64,000 nucleotides of DNA, taken from NCBI RefSeq assembly GCF_001421885.1, contig NZ_LMLH01000007.1, positions 1-64,000 on the forward strand, written 5' to 3'. The translations under genes and the position numbers were made by a program. The DNA is from Pseudomonas sp. Leaf48. Lineage in GTDB: Bacteria > Pseudomonadota > Gammaproteobacteria > Pseudomonadales > Pseudomonadaceae. Every line of letters begins with the position of its first letter. The first letter of the stretch is position 1. Below, in pieces: positions 42,556-50,789 of this stretch. The notes under the pieces were generated by a model that worked only from the letters and a program-made list of their open reading frames with translations, searched no databases and had not been told where the DNA came from.

Positions 42556-42861
42556 CTACTTCGCCGCTGCGCGAACCACCGAAAGCCCAGGTGCCTGCCC
42601 CCGCCGCTGACTCAAATAGCGCGTACAACTCACCCTTAGAAACGAGGCGAAGTTCACCACCTCACCACGATAATCCATCACCTCTTCATACAACCTGGCG
42701 ATCAACTGGTTGGTGCTCATGCCGTCGACCTCGGCGATTTCGCTGAGGATGTCCCAGAACTGATTCTCCAGGCGCAGGGTGGTGACCACCCCGCGGATGC
42801 GCAGCGAGCGAGAGCGCGATTCGTAGAGGATCGGGTCGGCTTTGACGTACAGCTCGCACAT
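42556..42861 (-). CDS. Ribbon-helix-helix domain protein
   Basis: A 101-residue protein: MCELYVKADPILYESRSRSLRIRGVVTTLRLENQFWDILSEIAEVDGMSTNQLIARLYEEV carries the RHH_4 fold described for a family that binds aryl sulfotransferase-linked operons; the VTTLRLEN strand is followed by two helices. The start at 42861 is used since the upstream open frame is the shadow of the PfpI gene. It lies 14 bases after the PfpI stop, likely co-transcribed. Confidence 0.8.
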   Translation of the reverse strand: MCELYVKADPILYESRSRSLRIRGVVTTLRLENQFWDILSEIAEVDGMSTNQLIARLYEEVMDYRGEVVNFASFLRVSCTRYLSQRRGQAPGLSVVRAAAK

Positions 42862-42875
42862 GGACAGATCCCTCG

Positions 42876-43457
42876 TTACAGCGTGATTTTGGTGCCCAGC
42901 AACCCGAGGAAGCCGGCTAGCCAGTTCGGGTGCGCAGGCCAGGCCGGTGCCGTGGCCAGATTGCCCTGAACATGGCCGTCCGTCACCGGGATGTCGATAA
43001 ACGTCCCGCCCGCCAGACGAACTTCCGGTGCGCAGGCCGGATAGGCGCTGCATTCGCGGCCTTCCAGAATCCCCGCCGCCGCGAGCAATTGCGCGCCATG
43101 GCATACGGCGGCTATCGGCTTGCCGGCCTTGTCGAACTCACGCACCAGTTCCAGGACCTTTTCGTTGAGTCGCAGGTACTCCGGCGCACGACCACCCGGG
43201 ATCAGCACGGCGTCGTAGTCGGCGGACTTGACCTTGGCAAAGTCGAAGTTCAGGGCAAACAGGTGACCGGGCTTTTCGCTGTAGGTCTGGTCGCCTTCGA
43301 AGTCATGGATCGCTGTGCGCACGGTCTGACCAGCGGTTTTGTCCGGGCACACGGCGTGCACCGTATGGCCGACCATCAACAGTGCCTGGAACGGTACCAT
43401 CACTTCATAGTCTTCAACGTAATCGCCGACCAGCATGAGAATTTTTTTCGCCGCCAT
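42876..43457 (-). CDS. DJ-1/PfpI family protein
   Basis: A 193-residue protein of the DJ-1/PfpI superfamily: [46 protein letters not shown], and [14 protein letters not shown] with the nucleophile-elbow Cys. Catalytic Glu is likely in the DYVEDYE segment. Members act as deglycases/glyoxalases or amidases on damaged molecules. The ATG at 43457 follows GGAGGACTCCTC-like sequence read on the minus strand (AGGAGTCCTCCCC). Good family confidence, function open. Confidence 0.9.
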   Translation of the reverse strand: MAAKKILMLVGDYVEDYEVMVPFQALLMVGHTVHAVCPDKTAGQTVRTAIHDFEGDQTYSEKPGHLFALNFDFAKVKSADYDAVLIPGGRAPEYLRLNEKVLELVREFDKAGKPIAAVCHGAQLLAAAGILEGRECSAYPACAPEVRLAGGTFIDIPVTDGHVQGNLATAPAWPAHPNWLAGFLGLLGTKITL

Positions 43458-43721
43458 GGGGAGGACTCCTCTGGGAATTGCGTGGGCTGCAAGAGTATTC
43501 AAGGTAGTCCTTATCCGGCGGGGTGGGTAACAACCGGCTACTACCTGATGGACCGCGTTATCGTTCATCGCGGGCAAGCCACGCTCCCACAGGTTTTGCG
43601 CCAGCCATAGGAACGGTAGCCTCAAACTGTACGGATATTTCTGTAGCCAGCTGTACGCGCCAAAGCCCCGGGTTTATGGCTAGATGACGACATCTCTCCC
43701 CCTGCGATTCTGGTTGCCATC

Positions 43722-44627
43722 ATGTCCTCGCGCGAAAACACCGGCATGGCCCTCGGCCTGCTTGGTGTTGTGATCTTCAGCCTCACCCTGCCCTTCACGC
43801 GGATTGTCGTGCAGGAAATCCATCCATTACTCAATGGCCTGGGCCGGGCGCTGTTCGCTGCGATTCCGGCAGCGCTGCTATTGCTGTGGCGACGGGAAAA
43901 ATGGCCCACATGGAAGCAGATCAAGGGCCTGACCCTGGTGATTGCCGGGGTGATACTCGGCTTCCCGGTGTTGTCAGCCTGGGCCATGCAAACCTTGCCG
44001 GCTTCCCATGGTGCACTGGTCAATGGATTGCAGCCGCTGTGCGTGGCGCTGTATGCCGCCTGGTTGTCCCACGAACGTCCATCGAAAGCCTTCTGGGCCT
44101 GCGCCGCCCTCGGCAGTGCACTGGTACTTGGCTATGCGCTGATCAGCGGTGCCGGCAGCATTCAAGCCGGTGATTTGCTAATGCTCGGTGCCATTGCGGT
44201 GGGCGGCCTTGGCTATGCCGAAGGCGGTCGGCTGGCCAGGGAAATGGGCGGCTGGCAGGTAATCTGCTGGGCGCTGGTACTGTCGACTCCACTGCTGATC
44301 GGACCCGTGGTGTATCTGGCCCTGCAACATCAGGGCGAAATTTCCAACAGGACCTGGTGGGCCTTTGGTTACGTCTCGCTGTTTTCACAGTTCATTGGTT
44401 TCTTCGCCTGGTATGCCGGGCTGGCCATGGGCGGCATTGCCCGGGTCAGTCAGATCCAGTTGCTGCAGATCTTCTTCACCATTGCCTTTTCAGCGTTGTT
44501 CTTTGGCGAACACGTCGAGCCGATTACCTGGCTGTTTGCTGGCGGGGTGATTGTGACGGTGATGCTTGGGCGCAAGACGGCGGTCAAACCCCATGAGGGA
44601 GTGAGCCTGCTCGCGAAGGGGCCATAA
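43722..44627 (+). CDS. EamA/DMT-family transporter
   Basis: A 301-residue inner-membrane protein with two EamA repeats, about ten helices (GLLGVVIFSLTLPFTRIVVQEIHPLLNGLGRAL ... SQIQLLQIFFTIAFSALFFGEHV). Members export metabolites or amino acids. The last codons and the stop (EGVSLLAKGP) are encoded by a REP arm, so the C terminus is not native to the family core. No operon partner. Confidence 0.88.
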   Translation: MSSRENTGMALGLLGVVIFSLTLPFTRIVVQEIHPLLNGLGRALFAAIPAALLLLWRREKWPTWKQIKGLTLVIAGVILGFPVLSAWAMQTLPASHGALVNGLQPLCVALYAAWLSHERPSKAFWACAALGSALVLGYALISGAGSIQAGDLLMLGAIAVGGLGYAEGGRLAREMGGWQVICWALVLSTPLLIGPVVYLALQHQGEISNRTWWAFGYVSLFSQFIGFFAWYAGLAMGGIARVSQIQLLQIFFTIAFSALFFGEHVEPITWLFAGGVIVTVMLGRKTAVKPHEGVSLLAKGP

Positions 44628-44680
44628 CATTCAACATTTATGCTGAATGTGCCGCCACCATCGCGAGCAGGCTCGCTCCC
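44597..44680. repeat. REP pair overlapping the 3' end of the EamA gene
   Basis: 20-base arms GGGAGTGAGCCTGCTCGCGA (44597-44616) and TCGCGAGCAGGCTCGCTCCC (44661-44680), one mismatch; an inner ATTCAACAT/ATGCTGAAT pair is in the loop. The left arm lies inside the EamA reading frame. Confidence 0.88.
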
Positions 44681-44686
44681 ACAAAA

Positions 44687-45901
44687 TCACAGGTAACCGT
44701 CGGAACGCAGCAGGGTTTCCAGGCAGTGCTCGCTGATGTGGTAGAACGCCTTCAACTGCTCAATCTTCACCAGCAGCTGAGCCGGGTCCACTGGCTCGGC
44801 GCGCTTGACCGCCAGGATCATCTTGTTCTTGTTGGTGTGATCGAGCGAGATGAACTCGAACACCTTGGTCTCATAGCCGCACGCTTCGAGGAACAATGCA
44901 CGCAAACTGTCAGTGACCATCTCCGCCTGCTGCCCCAGGTGCAAACCGTATTGCAGCATGGGCTTGAGCAACGCCGGGCTCTGTATCTGCAGGCGAATCT
45001 GTTTGTGGCAGCACGGTGAGCACATGATGATCGAAGCGCCGGAACGAATGCCGGTGTGAATCGCGTAATCGGTGGCAATATCGCAGGCGTGCAGGGCGAT
45101 CATCACTTCCAGCTCGCTGGGTGCCACGCTGCGCACGTCGCCACACTTGAACACCAACCCTGGATGCTCAAGCCTGGCGGCGGCACCATTACAGAGAGTG
45201 ACCATATCTTCACGCAGCTCGACACCGGTCACTTCACCCTCGGCTTTCAGGGTATTGCGCAGGTAGTCGTGAATGGCGAAGGTCAGGTAACCCTTGCCTG
45301 AACCGAAGTCCGCCACGCGTACCGGTTTGTCCAGCGCCAGGGGCGACGAGGTCAGCGCATGGCTGAAGACTTCGATGAACTTGTTGATCTGTTTCCATTT
45401 GCGCGACATGGCCGGGATCAGCTCATGCTGCTTGTTGGTCACGCCAAGGTCAGCCAGAAACGGCCGGGTCAGGTCGAGAAAGCGGTTTTTCTCGCGGTTA
45501 TGTTCGGCTGACGGCACCTCACGCAATTGCTGGGGTTTGCTCTTGAATAGCGATGACTTGCCCTTTTTGCTGTATTCGAGCTGGGCTTCATCGGTCAGCG
45601 CCAGTAAATGCGCATTTTTGAACGACGCTGGCAACAGCGCGGCAATGCTCGCCACACCTTCGGCCAGCGCCAGGTTCTTGGTAATGTCGCGGGTCTTGTA
45701 GCGGTAGACGAAAGATAGGCAGGGCTGCGCCTTGACGATCACCGGCTTGATGATGATCCGCTGCAGATCCGCTTCATCACCGACGTATTTGGCCAGCACC
45801 AGTTTAATGAAGGCCTGTTGCTCAAGGCTCGACTGCAGCAGGCCGATGAACTGGCTGTGGTGATCCGGCGCGAGGCTGGCGGGTGTGGCGATAACGGACA
45901 T
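44687..45901 (-). CDS. SAM-dependent methyltransferase (Methyltransf_32 type)
   Basis: A 404-residue protein. The C-terminal two-thirds hold a Rossmann methyltransferase with motif I VRVADFGSGKGYLTFAIHDYL, GVELREDMV and ALHACDIATDYAIH; a conserved CSPCCHKQIR follows, typical of the eukaryote-like RNA methyltransferase family PF13679. The N-terminal part (about 1-150) is family-specific. The ATG at 45901 is used; ATG 45928 is possible. The target is unknown, probably tRNA or another nucleic acid. Confidence 0.82.
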   Translation of the reverse strand: MSVIATPASLAPDHHSQFIGLLQSSLEQQAFIKLVLAKYVGDEADLQRIIIKPVIVKAQPCLSFVYRYKTRDITKNLALAEGVASIAALLPASFKNAHLLALTDEAQLEYSKKGKSSLFKSKPQQLREVPSAEHNREKNRFLDLTRPFLADLGVTNKQHELIPAMSRKWKQINKFIEVFSHALTSSPLALDKPVRVADFGSGKGYLTFAIHDYLRNTLKAEGEVTGVELREDMVTLCNGAAARLEHPGLVFKCGDVRSVAPSELEVMIALHACDIATDYAIHTGIRSGASIIMCSPCCHKQIRLQIQSPALLKPMLQYGLHLGQQAEMVTDSLRALFLEACGYETKVFEFISLDHTNKNKMILAVKRAEPVDPAQLLVKIEQLKAFYHISEHCLETLLRSDGYL

Positions 45902-46033
45902 GGAGAAACGGCCTCGGGCAATGCGCATCAGGAATTGCCGGGTATTTTAGGCTGGACGGGAGTTTTGGGCACGGGGATATTTTTGGGCAGGTCCTGGCGC
46001 CTCTGGCCAAGACCTGAGAAAGGCGCTGAAACT

Positions 46034-46396
46034 TCACTGCTCTACCAGTCGAAGTTTACGATTGCTCGGCGAGTTGATCACGTATTTGACGATCAAACCG
46101 ACTGGCACCGCCCAGGTAAGTCCGTTGACCGGATCCGTCACCACGGCAACGGTTTCAGAGCTCGCGGCGACGTCCAGACGCCGACGGTCATTGCTTGACT
46201 TGAGAACTCCATAGGCATGGCTGACCAGCCTTTCCGCGACATGCAGGGGTACATCGACACTCTGCAAATGCTTTACGGCACGACAGAACAACACCTGGTC
46301 ATCGAGCAGAGCGTCGCTCTCGTGACGAGCCAGAAATGTCTGAGCCATGGCCAGCATGTCCTCGTTCATCTCCAGACCTTCATCGACCTCCATCAT
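46034..46396 (-). CDS. Prophage-remnant protein, unknown function
   Basis: A 120-residue protein rich in acidic residues at the N terminus (MMEVDEGLEMNEDMLAMAQTFL) and ending SPSNRKLRLVEQ. The ATG at 46396 is chosen because AGGAG lies eight bases upstream. A hydrophobic patch VTDPVNGLTWAVPVGLIVKYVI may be membrane-associated. It directly follows the Ogr-like gene on the same strand. I do not recognise the family. Confidence 0.6.
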   Translation of the reverse strand: MMEVDEGLEMNEDMLAMAQTFLARHESDALLDDQVLFCRAVKHLQSVDVPLHVAERLVSHAYGVLKSSNDRRRLDVAASSETVAVVTDPVNGLTWAVPVGLIVKYVINSPSNRKLRLVEQ

Positions 46397-46398
46397 GT

Positions 46399-46671
46399 TC
46401 ACGACTCCTGTTGCGTATCAGTCGATGACTCGCTGACAGGCCGGGCGGCACGTCGCAAGTCTGGCCCGGCGCAGGGTAAATGCACGGCCGGGTTGGGCAT
46501 TCCACTGGGAGACAGTTCATGGGTCATTTCGAACTCGGCGCGCACCGACCAGCCGCAAGGCTCCGACGTGCATTGCAAATAGGCCACCCGAAGAAAAATA
46601 TGGCGACCTTCGCTGGTTCGAATACGCATCCGGCTCAGGCAGTGCGGACACACCATTTTGTAAGTGCTCAT
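46399..46671 (-). CDS. Ogr/Delta-like zinc finger protein
   Basis: A 90-residue protein: MSTYKMVCPHCLSRMRIRTSEGRHIFLRVAYLQCTSEPCGW. The CxxC ... CxxxxC cysteine arrangement and the YLQC spacing match the P2 phage late-gene activator Ogr and satellite Delta. It would activate late phage promoters by contacting RNA polymerase; no late tail genes are in the window, so it is part of a remnant or acts elsewhere. Confidence 0.85.
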   Translation of the reverse strand: MSTYKMVCPHCLSRMRIRTSEGRHIFLRVAYLQCTSEPCGWSVRAEFEMTHELSPSGMPNPAVHLPCAGPDLRRAARPVSESSTDTQQES

Positions 46672-46901
46672 GCCGGGTGCCTGCGGGTGATCTGGTGGTA
46701 ATCGACATTATCAAACGCAATACTGCTTGACGCGTTGATCGACAGGGTCAGCCCTTGCGAATGACGCTTGCCGGACAAGCGCAAGTGCAATGGGCAGAGA
46801 GCTGTCAGGCAAGAACCAAACTCGTAGGAAATCACCCTGCTACCATTAGGAAGTTTCAACATCGTATTCTTCTGACTCATAGTTGATGATTGATTACTCA
46901 T
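46668..46901 (-). CDS. Small protein upstream of the Ogr-like gene, unknown
   Basis: About 77 residues if started at ATG 46901 (MSNQSSTMSQKNTMLKLPNG); starts at 46919 or 46880 are also possible and none has a clear ribosome binding site. It reads SRVISYEFGSCLTALCPLHL and ends DNVDYHQITRRHPA, with its stop overlapping the next gene (ATGA). Likely the first gene of the remnant operon divergent from the repressor. Confidence 0.5.
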   Translation of the reverse strand: MSNQSSTMSQKNTMLKLPNGSRVISYEFGSCLTALCPLHLRLSGKRHSQGLTLSINASSSIAFDNVDYHQITRRHPA

Positions 46902-46971
46902 AAGAAAAAAAGTACTCATTACGCATACGTTAGGCACTCAAAAAGCATATGTCAAAAGGAAGAGGCTCAAA

Positions 46972-47397
46972 TTGCGTAGCAAAAAATCACAAGCTGTCTT
47001 GGCGCGTTTAAAGCAAATTACTGGCACAAAAAGCGACGCATCTTTATCCTCTGCGCTACAGATCAGCCCACAGACCCTCAGTAGCTGGAAAGGTCGGGAT
47101 AGCACGCCATACTCATTATGCGTAGACATTGCGCAAGCGCGTGGTGTTTCTCTTGACTGGCTGCTACTCGGTGAAGGCCCTGTTTTGCGCCCTGTTGCTG
47201 CCCAGTCAGTCGAGGACAGTCAGGAAAGTGCAACTCGAGAAAACACAATTCTCGCGATGTGGCGATTGCTCGATGAAGACGATCGCTGTGCCATTCAAAA
47301 TGTTCTGGAGGAAAAACGGCGCTTGCGTGACATGGAGCGGCAACTGTCAGAAATGGCATCAATTCTGTCGACACTTAAACAGTCGAAAGAAATATGA
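46972..47397 (+). CDS. CI-like phage repressor
   Basis: A 141-residue protein with an N-terminal HTH of the bacteriophage CI repressor type (VLARLKQITGTKSDASLSSALQISPQTLSSWKGRDSTPYSLCVDIAQARGVSLDWLLLGEGP), then a linker and a C-terminal coiled region (LEEKRRLRDMERQLSEMASIL). It lacks the S24 peptidase domain of full CI, so it should not be cleaved in an SOS response. TTG at 46972 with GGAAGAGG upstream. It faces the Ogr-like operon over a 70-base gap and probably represses it. Confidence 0.85.
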   Translation: MRSKKSQAVLARLKQITGTKSDASLSSALQISPQTLSSWKGRDSTPYSLCVDIAQARGVSLDWLLLGEGPVLRPVAAQSVEDSQESATRENTILAMWRLLDEDDRCAIQNVLEEKRRLRDMERQLSEMASILSTLKQSKEI

Positions 47398-47420
47398 AGT
47401 CATATTTAAACTGAATTACG

Positions 47421-47702
47421 TTACTTCGGGGCACGCCACAGCACAGCAATGTTTCCGTCATTTCGAATAATCAGTACGCACAACAAAATGCTCACTACTG
47501 AATGCCATGGACTTACCGGCACAGATGTCAGAAGTACATCCATGCCGGCAACACAAAAAAGTCCTCCGCACAGGCTGGTCAGCAACCTGTCCCGCCAACA
47601 ATGACGCAATTCGTCGCGCTGATAACAGGCCAACCTGAACGCACTCAACAAGTGAGCAATAGCGGTGATGAAGACAAGTGCAAACGCTTGATTGCCCATC
47701 AT
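47421..47702 (-). CDS. Phage holin family protein (second holin)
   Basis: A 93-residue membrane protein with three predicted helices (about 5-22, 42-60, 68-85) and short charged loops, ending RNDGNIAVLWRAPK. This is the Phage_holin_3-like family. Its ATG overlaps the stop of the first holin. Holins make the inner-membrane lesion that lets an endolysin reach peptidoglycan; no endolysin gene is present beside it. Confidence 0.75.
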   Translation of the reverse strand: MMGNQAFALVFITAIAHLLSAFRLACYQRDELRHCWRDRLLTSLCGGLFCVAGMDVLLTSVPVSPWHSVVSILLCVLIIRNDGNIAVLWRAPK

Positions 47703-48055
47703 CCTCGCCCTCTCAAATGTCGAATGATGTCACCCAGGGCGGCACCGTCCATCCATTGCATCAGCTTGATGCTGATGGGAATAACCACGAGCGCACAGAG
47801 AAATGCCGTTACCCCTGCCGTCAGGAATGGAGCCAGCGGCTGAGCGACCGGAGTGAAGAGGTAACCTACGCTCGCCGACATCAACCAGGAGCCGATACGC
47901 TGCCACGCCTTGAAATTGCTACGGGTTGTGGTTACCAACCACGCCCCGAGCGATGCACCGAACAGGACCTCGCCATCAATCGAGGGTAGTGTCGCGATAC
48001 CCAGCCCCAACAAGAGACCGCTGATACTGTTGTAGGCCGAATCAGTCAGGCTCAT
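47699..48055 (-). CDS. Putative holin (first holin)
   Basis: A 118-residue membrane protein (MSLTDSAYNSISGLLLGLGIATLPSIDGEVLFGASLGAWLVTTTRS ...) with about four helices, matching the putative holin found in Pseudomonas prophages and tailocin clusters. Its start lies inside the upstream HTH gene (14-base overlap) and its end overlaps the second holin gene, so the three are translationally linked. Confidence 0.75.
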   Translation of the reverse strand: MSLTDSAYNSISGLLLGLGIATLPSIDGEVLFGASLGAWLVTTTRSNFKAWQRIGSWLMSASVGYLFTPVAQPLAPFLTAGVTAFLCALVVIPISIKLMQWMDGAALGDIIRHLRGRG

Positions 48056-48338
48056 CGGTACCTCGCGATTCCGTGAGATCCACGCTTATGGCTCCCGACT
48101 CGATGGCTTTGAGCAACGCCGCGCTGCGAGACCTGACGGCGAATTTGCGACGGATATTGGAGAAATGGAAATTGACCGTGGACTCCGAGCAATTCTGGAT
48201 CCGGGCAATCTCCCAGGAAGTTTTGCCCTTGGAACACCACATCAAGGTTTGTGTCTCTTTTGCGGTCAGCTGCGCCGGCAGCGTGTCCGCATTGCCGGGG
48301 GCATCATCTGAAGCGTCGATTGTTTGATGCTTTGACAT
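48042..48338 (-). CDS. LuxR-type HTH protein in the phage remnant
   Basis: A 98-residue protein that is essentially one LuxR C-terminal HTH (LTAKETQTLMWCSKGKTSWEIARIQNCSESTVNFHFSNIRRKFAVRSRSAALLKAIESG) with a short N-terminal tail and no sensor domain. It heads the holin operon (14-base overlap). An HTH of this kind would bind DNA as a dimer; it may auto-control the holins or answer host quorum or stress signals. Confidence 0.85.
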   Translation of the reverse strand: MSKHQTIDASDDAPGNADTLPAQLTAKETQTLMWCSKGKTSWEIARIQNCSESTVNFHFSNIRRKFAVRSRSAALLKAIESGAISVDLTESRGTDEPD

Positions 48339-48470
48339 AGGCTATCCCTCTCGTCAGAACGCCCGTAGCAGAGCGTTCGCTGTTGGAGAGAGATGTTGCA
48401 GACAAGCCCGAGCCCGGACAATCGGCGGGGGTTGTCCCGGCGAATGCTACAAAAGATTCGCTGAAATGGC

Positions 48471-49088
48471 CTACCCAAGCACTACCAGGCGATTGGGCAA
48501 CTCGTTGCGCGCGTGCGTGACCGGCACATGCACCTTGAGCAACTCGCCGCATGCCTCGATGCAGCTGACAAAGCCCTGCAATGTCTGCCCCTGGCGCACT
48601 TGCCGGGTGAACGCCGCGACGATTTCGTCCCAGTTTTTGTTGTCCAGGCGACTGGAGATGCCCTCATCCACCAGAATTTCCACATAGCGCTCGGCTTCAC
48701 AGACGAAAATCAGCATGCCAGTGCTGCCTTTCGTATGGTGCAGGTTCTGCTCGAGGAATTGCCGACGCGCGAGATTGGAAGCGCGCCAGTGACGCACCGA
48801 ACGCGGGACAAGATGGGTGGTGATTTTCGGCAAGCGAAACACCAGGCACAGCACGATGAAGCTGACCCACTGCACCAGCAGCAAGCTGTGCAGGGTCAGC
48901 CAGCCCGTCAGGTAATGCACGACACCCGGCACTACCAGCGCCAGGAGGCTGGCCCACAGCAGCGGGATGTACGCATAGTCGTCGGCCCGGGCCGCCAGTA
49001 CGGTCACCAGTTCCGCGTCGGTATCGCGCTCGACCCGGGTGATGGCCTCGGCCACTTTGCGTTGCTCGTGTTCAGTGAGTAATGCCAT
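48471..49088 (-). CDS. TPM-domain membrane protein
   Basis: A 205-residue protein. N-terminal MALLTEHEQRKVAEAITRVERDTDAELVTVLAARADDY is a TPM-type start; two membrane helices follow (about 42-62 and 68-86), then the C-terminal part with FVCEAERYVEILVDEGISSRLDNKNWDEIV, as in TPM phosphatase-like proteins. It is the third gene of the LemA-TPM-TPM unit. Function is probably in envelope assembly or turnover; family call good, biochemistry unknown. Confidence 0.85.
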   Translation of the reverse strand: MALLTEHEQRKVAEAITRVERDTDAELVTVLAARADDYAYIPLLWASLLALVVPGVVHYLTGWLTLHSLLLVQWVSFIVLCLVFRLPKITTHLVPRSVRHWRASNLARRQFLEQNLHHTKGSTGMLIFVCEAERYVEILVDEGISSRLDNKNWDEIVAAFTRQVRQGQTLQGFVSCIEACGELLKVHVPVTHARNELPNRLVVLG

Positions 49089-49121
49089 GTCTTGAAAATG
49101 CCTGTGCGCTATTGTTTTTCA

Positions 49122-49874
49122 TCACCAGCCGCCCGACGAACCACCGCCCCCGAAACTGCCCCCGCCACCACTGAAACCACCGCCTCCCCCGCCGCCGAAA
49201 CCTCCACCACCAAACCCGCCGCCGGAACCACCGGAACCGCCGCGGCCGGCAGGAAGAATACCGAGCATCTGGCCAACAAAAACGGTCAGGATGAACAGCA
49301 GCAGCAAAAACACGAACAGGCCGGGATGGCGTGAAATGAAATCGTCACCTGGATCACCGCTGGACTCGTAGACAGTCGACGGCTCATCCAGGGAGTTGCC
49401 ACCCAATACCACCAGCATCGCCGCCACCCCGTCGCTGATGCCTTTGCCGTATTGACCTGCCTTGAATGCCGGGGTGATGACCTGATGGATGATCACTGAA
49501 CTCTGGGCATCGGTCAGGCGATCTTCCAGGCCATAACCGACCTCGATGCGCAATTTTCGCTCGTCACGGGCAATGATCAGCAGTGCGCCGTTGTTCTTGT
49601 CCTTCTGCCCGATGCCCCAGTGCCGGCCGAGTTGATAACCGAAGTCGGCGATGTCGCTACCTTGCAGGTCCGGCACCGTGACCACCACCAGTTGCTCACC
49701 GGTGGCCGCTTCATGGGCCTGTAACTGTTGAGTCAGCTGCTCGCGCAGCGCCGGCTCAATCATCTGGGCGTTGTCCACCACTCGCCCGGTCAGCGCCGGG
49801 AAGACCAGCTCGGCCCGGGCCGCCAGGGTAAATGCCCAGAGCAACAGCACCAGGCCTATCTTCAACGCTCGCAT
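49122..49874 (-). CDS. TPM-domain protein with Gly-rich tail (YgcG-like)
   Basis: A 250-residue protein with a signal peptide (MRALKIGLVLLLWAFTLAARA), a TPM domain (about 24-165: GRVVDNAQMIEP, LVVVTVPDLQGSDIADFGYQLGRHWGIGQKDKNNGALLIIARDERKLRIEVGYGLE), a membrane helix (about 187-208) and a C-terminal Gly/Ser-rich tail of repeated GGGFGGGG units. The ATG at 49874 follows GAGG. TPM proteins in plants act in photosystem repair; bacterial YgcG homologues sit beside LemA as here. Gly-rich tails are common in the family. Confidence 0.88.
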   Translation of the reverse strand: MRALKIGLVLLLWAFTLAARAELVFPALTGRVVDNAQMIEPALREQLTQQLQAHEAATGEQLVVVTVPDLQGSDIADFGYQLGRHWGIGQKDKNNGALLIIARDERKLRIEVGYGLEDRLTDAQSSVIIHQVITPAFKAGQYGKGISDGVAAMLVVLGGNSLDEPSTVYESSGDPGDDFISRHPGLFVFLLLLFILTVFVGQMLGILPAGRGGSGGSGGGFGGGGFGGGGGGGFSGGGGSFGGGGSSGGW

Positions 49875-49935
49875 TGGCAACCTCGTCTGTGCACTGGTTT
49901 CGCCCCCTGCGGCAGCTCCTTGGTTAGCTGTTGAT

Positions 49936-50541
49936 TCAGAATTTGACCTCAGGGGCCTTTTCCGAACCCGGGGTGGCCTCGAAGGTCTCGCGCACCGGCA
50001 GGTTGCTGTACATCACGCTGTGCCACAGGCGGCCGGGGAATGTGCGAATCTCGGTGTTGTACTTCTGCACCGCCAGGATGAAATCGCGCCGGGCAACACT
50101 GATGCGGTTTTCGGTACCTTCAAGCTGCGATTGCAGGGCGAGGAAGTTCTGGTTGGCCTTGAGGTCCGGGTAACGCTCGGACACCACCATCAATCGACTC
50201 AAGGCGCCGCTGAGCTGATCCTGGGCCTGCTGGTACTGCTTGAGCTTTTCCGGGTTATCCAGGGTCGAGGCGTCCACCTGGATCGAAGTGGCCTTGGCCC
50301 TGGCCTCGATCACGGCAGTCAGGGTTTCCTTCTCATGGGCGGCGTAGCCCTTGACGGTTTCCACCAGGTTGGGAATAAGGTCGGCGCGACGCTGATACTG
50401 ATTCTGTACCTGACCCCAGGCGGCCTTGGCCTGCTCATCGAGCGTCGGGATGTTGTTGATGCCGCAGGCGCTCAGAAACGTGGCCAGCATCAGCAACGCA
50501 GCAACTTGCAGGCTCGACCGGTAGGACTTTCGTAGATTCAT
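49936..50541 (-). CDS. lemA: LemA family protein
   Basis: A 201-residue lipoprotein-like membrane-anchored protein. MNLRKSYRSSLQVAALLMLATFLSACGINNIPTLDEQ is a lipobox signal (SAC); the LemA core is WGQVQNQYQRRADLIPNLVETVKGYAAHEKETLTAVIEARAKA. First gene of the three-gene TPM unit. Roles in LemA/GacS-independent envelope functions are proposed elsewhere; not to be confused with the LemA sensor kinase (GacS). Confidence 0.88.
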   Translation of the reverse strand: MNLRKSYRSSLQVAALLMLATFLSACGINNIPTLDEQAKAAWGQVQNQYQRRADLIPNLVETVKGYAAHEKETLTAVIEARAKATSIQVDASTLDNPEKLKQYQQAQDQLSGALSRLMVVSERYPDLKANQNFLALQSQLEGTENRISVARRDFILAVQKYNTEIRTFPGRLWHSVMYSNLPVRETFEATPGSEKAPEVKF

Positions 50542-50789
50542 CTGAGTGACGCTCCCTTGCTTGTTTCATGGAAAAACCAACCGGCGACCCTCTCGACCGG
50601 CTCTTGGGGCATAATCGGCCGCGCCTCTGGATTGCAACGGGCCAATGGGCTAAAAAGAGGCCCTGCGTGAAAACGCCTGCGGGTTTCGGCTGTCGTTTTT
50701 TCAAGCAGCACCCGAACAACAATAGTCGCTCCCTAAATTTTGGCTGGCCGGCGTGTGTATCGCCGTTTGAGCCCTTGAGAAAAACATTC

